Positions 26,001-33,921 of a DNA stretch of 64,000 nt are shown one piece after another. A program made the translations under genes and the position numbers. The first letter of the stretch is position 1. Each line of letters begins with the position of its first letter. This DNA is from Myxococcota bacterium (lineage in GTDB: Bacteria > Myxococcota_A > UBA9160 > UBA4427), in the NCBI GenBank assembly GCA_030748735.1, contig JASMLK010000106.1:37312-101311 (forward strand). Direction: 5' to 3'. The notes beneath the pieces were generated by a model. That model did no database searches. It worked only from the letters and a program-made list of their open reading frames with translations, and had not been told where the DNA came from.

Positions 26001-26424
26001 TTTCTTCGCGGTAGCCCATGTAGCGATAGAAGGTGTTCGAGATCTGGTGCGCGAGTTGGATGCGACGGCGCCCGTCGGCGTCGTCTTCGAGATAGCCCGC
26101 GATCGACCCGAATTCGGGACGACCCTCGAGTTCGTAGAGCAACTCCGCGATCGACCACAGCATCGACTCGGTGTCGTAGACCGGATCGACTTCGCGATCG
26201 AACATCCGAAGCGCAATGTCATCGACGAAGTCGCGTAAGGTCAGAACCCGCTGGTTTGCCCAGACACCGAGGCGCTGGGCGAGTTCCATCGCGATCCAGC
26301 GCTCCATCCCCTGCCCCTGCACGACGAGAAGCTCGGGGTCGAACACGCCACTGCGCGGCACCGCGACCACTTTCGCGAGCGCTTCGATCAGGGCTTCAGC
26401 CCGGTTGCTGCGATGGATGATCAT
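23020..26424 (-). CDS. recC: exodeoxyribonuclease V gamma subunit (RecC)
   Basis: A 1134-residue protein. Its N-terminus, MIIHRSNRAEALIEAL with LLVVQGQGMERWIAMELA, matches RecC, which recognises Chi and splits the strands. The C-terminal part has the degenerate nuclease-like fold of the family. The start is supported by this conserved N-terminus. Only three bases (GAC on the coding strand) separate the ATG from a MITE-like element, and no Shine-Dalgarno sequence is visible; the upstream bases read ATGCGGGCTAGAC. It is first of recC-recB-recD and follows the aminotransferase gene, 79 bases away on the same strand. Confidence 0.94.
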   Translation of the reverse strand: MIIHRSNRAEALIEALAKVVAVPRSGVFDPELLVVQGQGMERWIAMELAQRLGVWANQRVLTLRDFVDDIALRMFDREVDPVYDTESMLWSIAELLYELEGRPEFGSIAGYLEDDADGRRRIQLAHQISNTFYRYMGYREEMLHAWLDPARASAHAPADEPDVAWQATLWRQLVARHGDGHLAGRGRALIDRLVRGNVEAGRLPERLSVFGVSSLPRLHFDLIRALGRHCELHLFMLSPTPHYWGDVATEREARRSLHREGSSVDLEGGVDLDEELHLDVGHPLLSTYGKLGRDFHSMLVASGDLDEGEGDLHSEPVGEGLLSGLQSDVYTLQASGRSGLERRSFDSGDRSLRIHACHSPMREVEVLCEELVACFEADASLEPQDVVVMTPDIKTYAPYIEAVFGVRARGAEAAARGEGAIPYRISDRWPDPTDEVVDAFFAGLEVVAGRFSAPDVLDLLGRPCVAQHFGLGTEDLARVEAWIGGAGIRWGIDAAHRAEQAQPEIDVNTWRFGIDRLLLGVAIEGADDALFEGVQPFGDAEGQRAETLERLLEVHRFLVASRATLSGMNSPHAWREALLCFLEGLAIDDDDHHDQHLMLRKAIVKTAEQATNVGFERAVSLTSLREQLERQLQHARRSTGFLAGGVTFCELVPMRSIPFRVVCLLGMNDGAFPRIDHPPGFDLMARDPKLGDRTMRDDDRYLFLEALLSARDRLVITYVGQSIRDGAELPPSAAVSELVDVICDAHAIDQEGEPLSHRAMRKRIREQIEIRHPLHPYGARYQDELRRVFPVHRQLHRELARIDTSRVAREGAFSVRVDPGAEESAIASLALEDLVAFFHAPSRAFVRDTLGIVLRDEREPIARREAFSLDPREAANVGQLILDLHAAGVGFEDAFEVVDATGVLPHGSAGRLAFEDLVQDAEQIARWNTELNVSEAMPKQPFTIQCGGVDITGHFDAIGEAGQVFSSFQRLGRGSELRAWLRHLVWQVGRARDPAAFGKTPPQTSLVGRAQSGKQHVYAIRFGPCEDAEGRLAALVDLYREGLKAPLPLFHEASRAYASALAKKGEAGAIDAARKKFAVDAWSGFGDESDPYVELAFRGVDPFDADANLACGVSFAAAASEVYEPLLAAREELG

Positions 26425-26427
26425 GTC

Positions 26428-26486
26428 TAGCCCGCATTATTCATGAACATCCTACTGCGACGGATGTTCATGAATCATCCGGGCCA
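26428..26486 (-). repeat. MITE-like element reduced to its terminal inverted repeats, at the recC start
   Basis: About 59 bases. Both ends carry the terminal repeat seen at 46768-46876 (core ATTCATGAACATCC, outer TAGCCCG), with only nine bases between them (TACTGCGAC). The arms are about 24 bases and differ at three or four positions, so a strong hairpin can form in RNA or DNA. It occupies most of the 79-base gap between the aminotransferase stop and the recC start. Confidence 0.85.
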
Positions 26487-26503
26487 GGCGCTCGACCCGT
26501 GGT

Positions 26504-27667
26504 TCAACTTGTGAGGCGGGCGGCCAACCGGTCGACAGCCTCGGCCACGCGCTCGGGAGGCACCGCGGTGTAGCAGAGTCGCACCCAGTCGGCGTAGTCG
26601 GTGCCGCTGGACTGACCGGGTGCGACCAGCACGCCGTCTTCGAAGCAGTCTTCCAGGAAGCCCATCATGCCGCGCCCGTCGAGGCGTGCAGAGACGTCGA
26701 GAAAGAAAAAGGTCGAACCACCGGGCGCGGGCAACCCGAGAACCTTTGCGGTTCGCTCGGCCACCTCTCGATACTGTGTGCGCGCGGCTTCGAGCCAGGG
26801 CGTACCCGATTCGAGCGCTTCGACCGCGGCGAGTTGTCCCGCCGTAGGGGCGCCGTAGAAGGTGTGGGTGGCAAGCTTGCGGGCCTGATCGACCGCTTCA
26901 TGTGGACCGACGAGATAGCCGGTCCGATTGCCCGCCATTCCAAACGACTTCGAAAACGAATAGACGGAAAGCGTGCGCTCGGGTGCCACGCGCCCGGGCG
27001 AAAACGGTGTGCCGCGATAGACGATGTCTTCGTAGACCTCGTCGGACACAAGCCACAGATCGCGTTCGCGCGCGAACTCCGCGAGTGCGGTGAGCCAGGC
27101 TTCGGAAAGCACGCGGCCCGTCGGGTTCGAAGGACTCGAAACGTAGAGCGCGACGGTCTTCGATGTCGTGCGCTCGCGAACCGCTTCGAGAGCCGCTTCC
27201 TGCGTGTCGACCCGATCGTAGAAGGGCACTTCGACTGGCACACCACCAAACGCCTGCACGATCCCGCGGATCAGCGGCCAGAACGGCGCGAGGATCAGGA
27301 CTTCGTCGCCGGGCTTCACGATCGCACCCGCGATGCACGCGAGCGCCCCCGTGGCACCGGCACAGACGAGAACGTTTTCGCGTTCGCAGGCGAGCCCGTT
27401 TCGGCTGCGAACCTTGTCCACGATTGCGTCGACCAGCGGTGGAATGCCGCGCGTGTCGACATAGCGATGCATGCCCGGATGCGCTTCGACCGTGAGGTCC
27501 TGCATGCGACCGCCCGCAAAGGGTTCGAGCCAGGTGTCGCCGACGTGCAGGGGGTAGATGGGACCGGGGTGGTCGTGGAGGCGATCCGCAAAGGGGGAGT
27601 ACACGGCGGCCGGCATGGCGAGCGCGGTGTCGGCGAACTTGGGAAATTCGGGCACGCCGGGTTTCAC
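26504..27667 (-). CDS. class I/II PLP-dependent aminotransferase
   Basis: A 387-residue fold type I aminotransferase. Visible are the phosphate- and PLP-binding motifs AGATGALACI, SSPSNPTGRVL, VSDEVYEDIVY and the Schiff-base region SFSKSFGMAGNR. In SFSKSFGMAG the Lys of SKS is the PLP lysine. A C-terminal VRLCYTAVPPERV gives the substrate-carboxylate Arg. The amino acid substrate is not evident. It lies downstream of the epimerase gene (64-base gap) and upstream of recC on the same strand. Confidence 0.88.
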   Translation of the reverse strand: MKPGVPEFPKFADTALAMPAAVYSPFADRLHDHPGPIYPLHVGDTWLEPFAGGRMQDLTVEAHPGMHRYVDTRGIPPLVDAIVDKVRSRNGLACERENVLVCAGATGALACIAGAIVKPGDEVLILAPFWPLIRGIVQAFGGVPVEVPFYDRVDTQEAALEAVRERTTSKTVALYVSSPSNPTGRVLSEAWLTALAEFARERDLWLVSDEVYEDIVYRGTPFSPGRVAPERTLSVYSFSKSFGMAGNRTGYLVGPHEAVDQARKLATHTFYGAPTAGQLAAVEALESGTPWLEAARTQYREVAERTAKVLGLPAPGGSTFFFLDVSARLDGRGMMGFLEDCFEDGVLVAPGQSSGTDYADWVRLCYTAVPPERVAEAVDRLAARLTS

Positions 27668-27731
27668 CTTCCTTCGTGGGTTCGTGCTTTCGGGCTCTGG
27701 CTGGGGTCGGGGGTCGCGTGCGCCGAAAAGA

Positions 27732-28595
27732 TCAACCTTTGTCCGACGCGGCGCGAATCATCATCTCGTAGCCCTCGCGAAAGGTCGGGAACTGAAAGCG
27801 GTAGCCGCTCTCCACGAGACGATCGTTGCGGCACCGCTTGCTGCCCGCACGCCGCACGCGCGCCTTCGCTTCACCATCGCCGAGTTCCGGCAGCTTCACG
27901 CCGAGTCGGCCCGCGAGCCAGCGCAACACCGCAGACTCTTCGGCCGCTTCGTGGTCGACACCCAGATAGAGGTCTGCCGGAGCTTCGACCGTCATCAGGT
28001 GTTGCAGGCAGGCCGCCGCATCGTCGAGGTGGATGCGGTTGGTGTAATGGAGCTCGCCGCTCCCCACGCCGACTTCGCCACGCGCGACCGCACGCAACAG
28101 GCGATCGCGTCCCGGTCCATAGATGCCGCCCAGGCGCACCACCGTCGCTGGGATCTCGCCCGCGAGGAGAAGGCGTTCGGTCATCAACATGATGTCGCCG
28201 CGGTAGTTGCTCGGAGCCGCCTTCGACTCTTCGTCGACCCATTCGCCACGGCGCTGGTCGTACACCGAAATGCTCGACGTGAAAAAGATGCGCTTCGGCT
28301 TCTCGGCGAGGTCCGCGAGCGCACCCAACAAGCGACCCATGCCGTCTAGATACGCGTAGCGGTACCCCTCTTCGTCACTGCGGCCCGCACCGGCGGTATA
28401 GAAGATGGTCTCGATGTTGCTCGGCAAGCTCACGAGGGTCTCGGGGAGCGATAGATCGGCCCGCACAGGCTTGATGCCCTCCGGCAGATCGACCGGATTG
28501 CGCTTCAGGCCAAACACCTCGTGCCCGTCGGCGACGAGGCGCTCACCGAGCGCGCTTCCCACGTAACCACAACCTGCGATCAAGACCCTGGCCAT
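27732..28595 (-). CDS. NAD(P)-dependent epimerase/dehydratase-family protein (YeeZ-like)
   Basis: A 287-residue atypical short-chain dehydrogenase. The start MARVLIAGCGYVGSALGERL holds the NAD-binding GCGYVGS. The catalytic region is reduced: FFTSSISVYDQ is present, and a Y-x3-K is not obvious. HLDDAAACLQHLM and the tail VESGYRFQFPTFREGYEMM match the E. coli YeeZ-type subgroup. Substrate unknown. It is divergent from the amidotransferase gene with only 44 bases between starts, so the two share a promoter region. Six more codons upstream (ATG at 28613) are possible. Confidence 0.8.
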   Translation of the reverse strand: MARVLIAGCGYVGSALGERLVADGHEVFGLKRNPVDLPEGIKPVRADLSLPETLVSLPSNIETIFYTAGAGRSDEEGYRYAYLDGMGRLLGALADLAEKPKRIFFTSSISVYDQRRGEWVDEESKAAPSNYRGDIMLMTERLLLAGEIPATVVRLGGIYGPGRDRLLRAVARGEVGVGSGELHYTNRIHLDDAAACLQHLMTVEAPADLYLGVDHEAAEESAVLRWLAGRLGVKLPELGDGEAKARVRRAGSKRCRNDRLVESGYRFQFPTFREGYEMMIRAASDKG

Positions 28596-28639
28596 CGCGG
28601 TAGCTTGCCCCATGTCCTTCGCGCGCGCCGCCTATACTC

Positions 28640-29377
28640 GTGCGCGTGAATCCCCTGATCGGCATCCCGCTCTGTCACGATGCGAACGGGCGCATCCGCG
28701 CCGGGCGCGAATACCTCTACAGCGACATCGCCTATGCGCGAGCCATCGAGCGCGCCGGCGGAACACCGATCCACCTGCCCATCCAGCAGGAAACCACGGC
28801 CCTGCTCGAACGCATCGACGGTCTACTGCTGCCGGGAGGCGATGACTTCCTGCCCGACGAGCCGCCTCGCGTCCCCGACCTCTTCACCCCGGCAAGCGAC
28901 ACCCAGATCGCCTTCGACGCGGCCCTGCTCGAAGCCGCCCTCGCCAGGGACCTGCCCGTCCTGGGCATCTGCTACGGCGCCCAGCTGATCGGGCGCGCCT
29001 TCGGAGCCTCCTTCTACTACCACCTGCCCGACGAACGGCCCGACGCGATCGACCACCAACTCGACGAACGCGAGGGACGCCATGCGATCCACATCGACGA
29101 GGCGACGCGACTCGCCAGCATCGTGGGCGAAGGCATGCACGAGGTCAACAGCCTTCACCACCAGGCCATTTCGCAAGTCGAGGGTTCGCTTTGCGTGAGC
29201 GCGCGCGCCCCCGACGGCGTGATCGAAGCCATCGAACACCCCGCGCATCGCTTCTGCCTCGGAGTGCAGTGGCATCCGGAAAAGGCGTCGGGGGCCGATT
29301 CCGACGCGCTCTTCGACGCGTTCGTAACCGCAAGCACGACGAGCCAGCCTGGTGGAAACTCCCAGCGGGCGAGCTGA
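28640..29377 (+). CDS. class I glutamine amidotransferase-like peptidase C26 (gamma-glutamyl-GABA hydrolase type)
   Basis: A 245-residue protein with a GTG start. LLLPGGDDFLP, the nucleophile elbow LGICYGAQLIGRAFG and the catalytic His of CLGVQWHPE place it in the peptidase C26 / PuuD branch that hydrolyses gamma-glutamyl amides. The family acts on gamma-glutamyl-GABA in putrescine breakdown, but no other put or puu genes are near, so the substrate is open. GTG at 28646 is an alternative start. It ends 23 bases before a run of 12 C. Confidence 0.85.
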   Translation: MRVNPLIGIPLCHDANGRIRAGREYLYSDIAYARAIERAGGTPIHLPIQQETTALLERIDGLLLPGGDDFLPDEPPRVPDLFTPASDTQIAFDAALLEAALARDLPVLGICYGAQLIGRAFGASFYYHLPDERPDAIDHQLDEREGRHAIHIDEATRLASIVGEGMHEVNSLHHQAISQVEGSLCVSARAPDGVIEAIEHPAHRFCLGVQWHPEKASGADSDALFDAFVTASTTSQPGGNSQRAS

Positions 29378-29400
29378 CCGACGAGGAAGCAAGGATGACG

Positions 29401-29412
29401 CCCCCCCCCCCC
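29401..29412 (+). repeat. homopolymer of twelve C
   Basis: Twelve uninterrupted C lie in the gap between the convergent amidotransferase and menE genes, outside both coding regions. A shorter run of ten C occurs at 54662-54671. Confidence 0.9.
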
Positions 29413-29461
29413 GATCGATTCGAGGACGAAGGCACGATTGTCGATCCACCTCTCACGTCTC

Positions 29462-30991
29462 CTACCGGCCGAGTTCGCGACGAAGGAGTTTGCCGGTGGC
29501 GTTGCGGGGCAGTGCGTCGACGCGGCGGAATGCGACCGGGCACTTGTAGACCGCGAGGCGGTCGCGACAGAAGGCACGCAGCTCATCGGCTCTGGGCGAA
29601 GCGCCTTCACGCGGGACGATCCAGGCTGCGGGGCGCGCGCCGTAGGTTGCGTCCGCGATCCCCGTGACCCCGGCTTCGGAAACGTCGGGATGTGCGAGGA
29701 GCACCGCTTCGATCTCGGCCGGGTAGATGTTCTCGCCACCCGAGATGATGAGATCGCTGCGGCGGTCGAACACGCGCAGGCGACCGTCCGGGTCGAGGGC
29801 GCCGACGTCGCCAGTGTGAAGCCAGCCATCACGGAACGCTTCGGCACTGGCGTCCGGCTTCTGCCAATACGCCGTCGCAACCGTGGGACCGTGAATGCAG
29901 ATCTCTCCGGTCGCTCCGCGGGCGAGGTCGAAGCCGTCTTCGTCGACGACCTTGACCCGCGTCCCGGGCAGCAAGGTGAGCCCACGACCTTCGCCTTCGC
30001 CGGGCGGACGTGTCGCGACCTGGGATGCGGCTTCGGTGAGCCCGTAGGTCGGTGCAATGGGAAAGCCCGCCTCGCGTGCAGCGTCGAGCAATGGCTGCGG
30101 GGTTGCGCCGCCACCGAGCAAGACACAACCGAGCGAGGACGCAGCGTGCTCGCCCTTCATTTCATCGAGGACACGCGCAAGCATGTTGGCCACCAACGAA
30201 ATCCCCGAGATCGTTTCGGCTGCGAGGTCCCGTGCGACTCTCGCGGGGTCGAACTGCTCGTGCAGCACGACACACGATCCCGCGAGCACGCTTCTCAGCA
30301 GAATCGAAAGACCGCCAACGTGAAAGATCGGCAGACAGAGAAGCCAGCGATCGGAAGCGTCGGCGCCAAGCAGCGCCGCCTGCCCGGTCGCGCTCGCGAA
30401 GAGATTCTCCGCGTCGAGGGCAACGCCCTTGGGTTGGCCCGAGGTACCGGATGTATAAAGGATGAAGCGCGGTGTGGTGAACGCGATCTTTGCGACGGTC
30501 ACGGCTTCTGACTGCCCGCCCGAAGGAGCCGCGACTTCGGGGCACGAGATCGAAGACCCCGACGCAGCATCGTTCACGTGCAAGCGAACCACATTGCCGT
30601 CGAGTCCAACGGATGCAGCATCCGCGTCGTCCACGAGATGCACGAAGAACCCCGCCCCGCTATCGCGCAGCTGGTACTCGACCTCGTTCGGCGTGAGCCG
30701 CGTGTTGACGAGTTGGAGGGTGAAGTCGAGCACGAACGAAGCGTGCACGAGTTCGAGCATCGGCATGCCATTAGGGAGCTGCACTGCAACGATCGCGCCG
30801 CGCTCCACACCGCACCCGGCGAGCACTCGCGCTACGCGTTCGACCCGCAGCGCCAGGGCGCGGTAGTCGAAGCGTTCGGCGCCCAGGACGAGCGCGGGTG
30901 CTTCGGGTGTGCGTGCTGCACGGGCGACGATCCACGGTTCCGCCCACTGCGAAGCCTGCGCGCCGGCGAGTCGCTCGCCTCCCGCACTCAA
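29462..30991 (-). CDS. menE: o-succinylbenzoate-CoA ligase
   Basis: A 509-residue ANL-superfamily adenylate-forming ligase. The AMP-binding loop is YTSGTSGQPKGV, followed by PTYGLTEAASQVA, GWLHTGDVG and the hinge RSDLIISGGENIYP. The catalytic Lys lies in the end motif GKLLRRELGR. It converts o-succinylbenzoate to its CoA ester. The assignment to MenE rather than another acyl-CoA ligase rests on its position: its ATG overlaps the menC stop by four bases, in an operon of men genes. It is the last gene of that operon. Confidence 0.92.
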   Translation of the reverse strand: MSAGGERLAGAQASQWAEPWIVARAARTPEAPALVLGAERFDYRALALRVERVARVLAGCGVERGAIVAVQLPNGMPMLELVHASFVLDFTLQLVNTRLTPNEVEYQLRDSGAGFFVHLVDDADAASVGLDGNVVRLHVNDAASGSSISCPEVAAPSGGQSEAVTVAKIAFTTPRFILYTSGTSGQPKGVALDAENLFASATGQAALLGADASDRWLLCLPIFHVGGLSILLRSVLAGSCVVLHEQFDPARVARDLAAETISGISLVANMLARVLDEMKGEHAASSLGCVLLGGGATPQPLLDAAREAGFPIAPTYGLTEAASQVATRPPGEGEGRGLTLLPGTRVKVVDEDGFDLARGATGEICIHGPTVATAYWQKPDASAEAFRDGWLHTGDVGALDPDGRLRVFDRRSDLIISGGENIYPAEIEAVLLAHPDVSEAGVTGIADATYGARPAAWIVPREGASPRADELRAFCRDRLAVYKCPVAFRRVDALPRNATGKLLRRELGR

Positions 30992-32109
30992 GCCCGAAAC
31001 TCCACGGCTGCGTCGGCGAGACAGCGGCTCAGCAGCGCGGGGTCTTCGTCGATTCCTAGCCCCGGGCTACGCGGCACTTCCATCGAACCGTTCACCGGCG
31101 CGCCAATCGTCGCGACATCGAGTTCGAAGTGTCCATGGGTGGCGAGCCCACACGCGCGCACGGGCCCTTCGGCTGCGATCGCGGCCGCGGCGTGAACAGC
31201 CGCAGCAACACCGATCGCGGAATCGAGCAGCGTCGTGACCGCGATGTCGAGCCCGTGCTCGCGTGCCAGGCGCGCCATGGCGAGCGCGGCGAAGGGACCG
31301 CCGGCGGCCGACGGCTTGATGACGACGACATCGGCCGCACGGTGTTCGATCGCGCTTCGAAGCTGCGCGAGATCGAGCGCCCCTTCGTCGAGCGCGATCG
31401 GGATGCTCGCCTCACGCCGAAGCGCGGCGAGCCCTTCGAGATCACTCGCCGGCAGCGGTTGTTCCAGATACTCGATCTCGAAAGGCGCGAAGGCATCGAT
31501 CGCCGAACGTGCTCGACCGATGTCGTACGCCTGGTTGGCATCGAGCCGGAGCTTCGGCCGTCGCCCCAGCGCGCTGCGAATCGCAGCGATGCGTTCGACG
31601 TCCTGTTCCAACGCCAGTGCGCCCACCTTGAGCTTCAACGTCTCGAAGCCAGCGTCGCAAGCCCGACGAGCCGCGCTTGCGAGTTCGTCGGTCGAAGCTT
31701 CGGCGAGCAGTGCGTTGCACGGCAATTCGCGCACGCTCCCACTCGCTCCCGGCACCAGGGTTTCGCACAGCGGCAGTCCGCGACGTCTGGCTTCGAGCTC
31801 GAGCCGTGCCGTTTCGAGACCGGCGCGCGCACACGGTGCAGGGGCCTGTCCCGCGATCGCGTCGCCGAGTTCTTCCAGCGAGCACCCGACCAACTTCGAA
31901 AGCGCCACTTCGAGACCGGCACGCGCACCCAGGGTCGTCTCGACGCCAAAGCCCGAATAGGGCGACGCCTCTCCGCGCCCCACGAGCCCGTCTTCGGACT
32001 CCAGCCGCACCACCGTACCTTCGCGAAACGCAACCACACCGTTTGCAGTGTGGACCGGTCGCACCAACGGCAATCGAATCGGGATCAGCTGTGCAATCGC
32101 GACCCGCAC
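30988..32109 (-). CDS. menC: o-succinylbenzoate synthase
   Basis: About 373 residues from a GTG start seven bases after menA. It has the enolase-superfamily muconate-lactonizing fold: TLKLKVG (the KxK acid/base pair), LRLDANQAYD, EIEYLEQPL and IALDEG for the three metal ligands, and VVIKPSAAGG for the second Lys. It dehydrates SHCHC to o-succinylbenzoate. The frame extends upstream to 32544, but that part is antisense or out-of-frame menA sequence. The GTG is the first sensible start in the short gap. Confidence 0.92.
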   Translation of the reverse strand: MRVAIAQLIPIRLPLVRPVHTANGVVAFREGTVVRLESEDGLVGRGEASPYSGFGVETTLGARAGLEVALSKLVGCSLEELGDAIAGQAPAPCARAGLETARLELEARRRGLPLCETLVPGASGSVRELPCNALLAEASTDELASAARRACDAGFETLKLKVGALALEQDVERIAAIRSALGRRPKLRLDANQAYDIGRARSAIDAFAPFEIEYLEQPLPASDLEGLAALRREASIPIALDEGALDLAQLRSAIEHRAADVVVIKPSAAGGPFAALAMARLAREHGLDIAVTTLLDSAIGVAAAVHAAAAIAAEGPVRACGLATHGHFELDVATIGAPVNGSMEVPRSPGLGIDEDPALLSRCLADAAVEFRA

Positions 32110-32116
32110 GCGAACC

Positions 32117-33043
32117 TCAGAGCCACCAACCGAGCGCGAGAAGCAGGGAATAGAAGAGCCCGAGCTGTGCAGTCGCACCCAGCGCTTCGTTGAGTGTCGC
32201 GGCGTCTTCGTTGCGAAAGACGCGGTCGAGCAAGCCGCACGCACGCGGCAGGGTGAGCAGTGGGAGATAGATGAAGAACGAGCGCTCGCAGACCAGGTGG
32301 AAGACGGGGAGCATCCAGTAGGCGAACGCCACCAACGCGACGTATTCGAAGCGCCCTCCCCGCGCGCCGAGTCGCACCGCGAGCGTGTTCTTGCCCGCGA
32401 CGATGTCGGTTTCGCGATCGCGCACGTTGTTGACCACCAACGTGGCGGTCGAAAGCGCTCCCACGGGCAGCGAGGCGAGGAACACGGCACCGCTTGCGTC
32501 GAGGGTCTGCACATAGAAGGTGCCCACGACCGCAACCACGCCAAAGAACAGAAAGACCATCACGTCGCCGAGCCCGTGATAGCCAAAGGGCCATGGTCCT
32601 CCCGTGTAGGTGATCGCCGCCACGATCGACGCCACGCCGATGGCGACGATGGGCCAGCCACCAACCGCAACGAGATAGAACCCCACCAGCACGGCGGCCC
32701 CGAACACGCACCACATCCCCTGCCTCATCTGTGCGGGGGAAAGCAAGCCCAGTTGGGTTGCGCGCGGAGGCCCGACCCGGTCATCGGTGTCCGCCCCCTT
32801 CTCGAAGTCGTAGACGTCGTTGGCGAAGTTCGAGCCGAGCTGGAGCAGGACCGCACCGAGCAACGCGGCGAATGCGGGCCAGAAGCGCGCGGCACCGTCG
32901 CTCGCGGCGACGGACGTCCCCACTGCGATCGGTCCGATCGCGACGGCAAGGGTGCGAGGACGTGCAGCGAGCAGCCATGCGCGCCGATCGAACGTGGTCG
33001 CACCACCGGGTGGTGACAAGATGGGGTCCGAAACATGCGCCAC
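32117..33043 (-). CDS. menA: 1,4-dihydroxy-2-naphthoate polyprenyltransferase
   Basis: A 308-residue integral membrane UbiA-family prenyltransferase with about eight or nine hydrophobic helices. The first Asp-rich motif is [14 protein letters not shown] and the second region [17 protein letters not shown]. It attaches the isoprenoid tail to DHNA, giving demethylmenaquinone. Seven bases separate its stop from menC and 29 bases separate its start from the menH stop. Confidence 0.93.
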   Translation of the reverse strand: MAHVSDPILSPPGGATTFDRRAWLLAARPRTLAVAIGPIAVGTSVAASDGAARFWPAFAALLGAVLLQLGSNFANDVYDFEKGADTDDRVGPPRATQLGLLSPAQMRQGMWCVFGAAVLVGFYLVAVGGWPIVAIGVASIVAAITYTGGPWPFGYHGLGDVMVFLFFGVVAVVGTFYVQTLDASGAVFLASLPVGALSTATLVVNNVRDRETDIVAGKNTLAVRLGARGGRFEYVALVAFAYWMLPVFHLVCERSFFIYLPLLTLPRACGLLDRVFRNEDAATLNEALGATAQLGLFYSLLLALGWWL

Positions 33044-33072
33044 GACCTAGGCCTCCAGGCAGATTGGGATGT

Positions 33073-33921
33073 TCAAGGGGTTGTCGTGTCGACCTGCGCG
33101 AAGAACGCCCGCGCAACTTTTCCGAAGACTTCGGGGTTCTCGAGGTGGGCCGCATGCCCCGCTCGAGGAACGACTTCGAGACGCGCTCCGGGGAGACGAT
33201 CGCAGTAGCGGCGCGCGAGTACGGTGAACTTTTCGTCTTCGGCGCCGACCACGAAGCACAGCGGCACCTTGATTCCCACGAGATCGAGGGGCGGCATCGC
33301 ACCCGTCCCCATACCGCGCAGGCTGTTCGCAAGGCCCAGGGGTCGGTTGTGCATTCGCTGCGCTCTTGCGCGAGCCAACGCGTCTCGACCGAGACGGGCC
33401 TGGCTCGCGAACAACGGCTTCGCCATCCAGTCGTCGACGAAGGCTTCGAGCCCCCCGTCGAGGATGCGCGCGGCCAGCGCTTCGTCGTCGCGAATGCGGG
33501 CGTCGCGCGCAGTCGCGTCCGAGAGCCCCGCATTGGCGCCGATGAGGAGTGCCGAGCGGGCGAGTTCGGGATGGCGCGCAACCAGGCTCAACGCGGCGCG
33601 CCCGCCCATCGAGTAGCCGAGCAGATGCGGTCGTTCGAGCGCGAGTTCGTCGAACACGCATGCGAGTTGGCCCACGCAGGCTTCCATGCTGTAGTGCGCA
33701 AGATCATCCGGCGCGTCACTGCACCCGTGCCCGACGAAGTCGATCGAGACGACGGGATGGCGTACACAGAGCTCAGTCACGACACCCCGCATGCTCTCGG
33801 TCGAACCCGTAAAGCCGTGCAGCACGACGACCGTCGACGCATCGCGCTCACCACCGGGTACCGAGCGCGCATGCAACCGCACGCCATTGGCGTCCAGGAA
33901 TGTCGAAACGACACGCTTCAC
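33073..33921 (-). CDS. menH: SHCHC synthase, alpha/beta hydrolase
   Basis: A 282-residue alpha/beta hydrolase with VVVLHGFTGSTESM, nucleophile elbow LLGYSMGGRAAL and the terminal His in AGHAAHLENPE. MenH removes pyruvate from SEPHCHC. The start overlaps the menD stop by four bases, which with the men context supports MenH over a generic esterase. Confidence 0.88.
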   Translation of the reverse strand: MKRVVSTFLDANGVRLHARSVPGGERDASTVVVLHGFTGSTESMRGVVTELCVRHPVVSIDFVGHGCSDAPDDLAHYSMEACVGQLACVFDELALERPHLLGYSMGGRAALSLVARHPELARSALLIGANAGLSDATARDARIRDDEALAARILDGGLEAFVDDWMAKPLFASQARLGRDALARARAQRMHNRPLGLANSLRGMGTGAMPPLDLVGIKVPLCFVVGAEDEKFTVLARRYCDRLPGARLEVVPRAGHAAHLENPEVFGKVARAFFAQVDTTTP

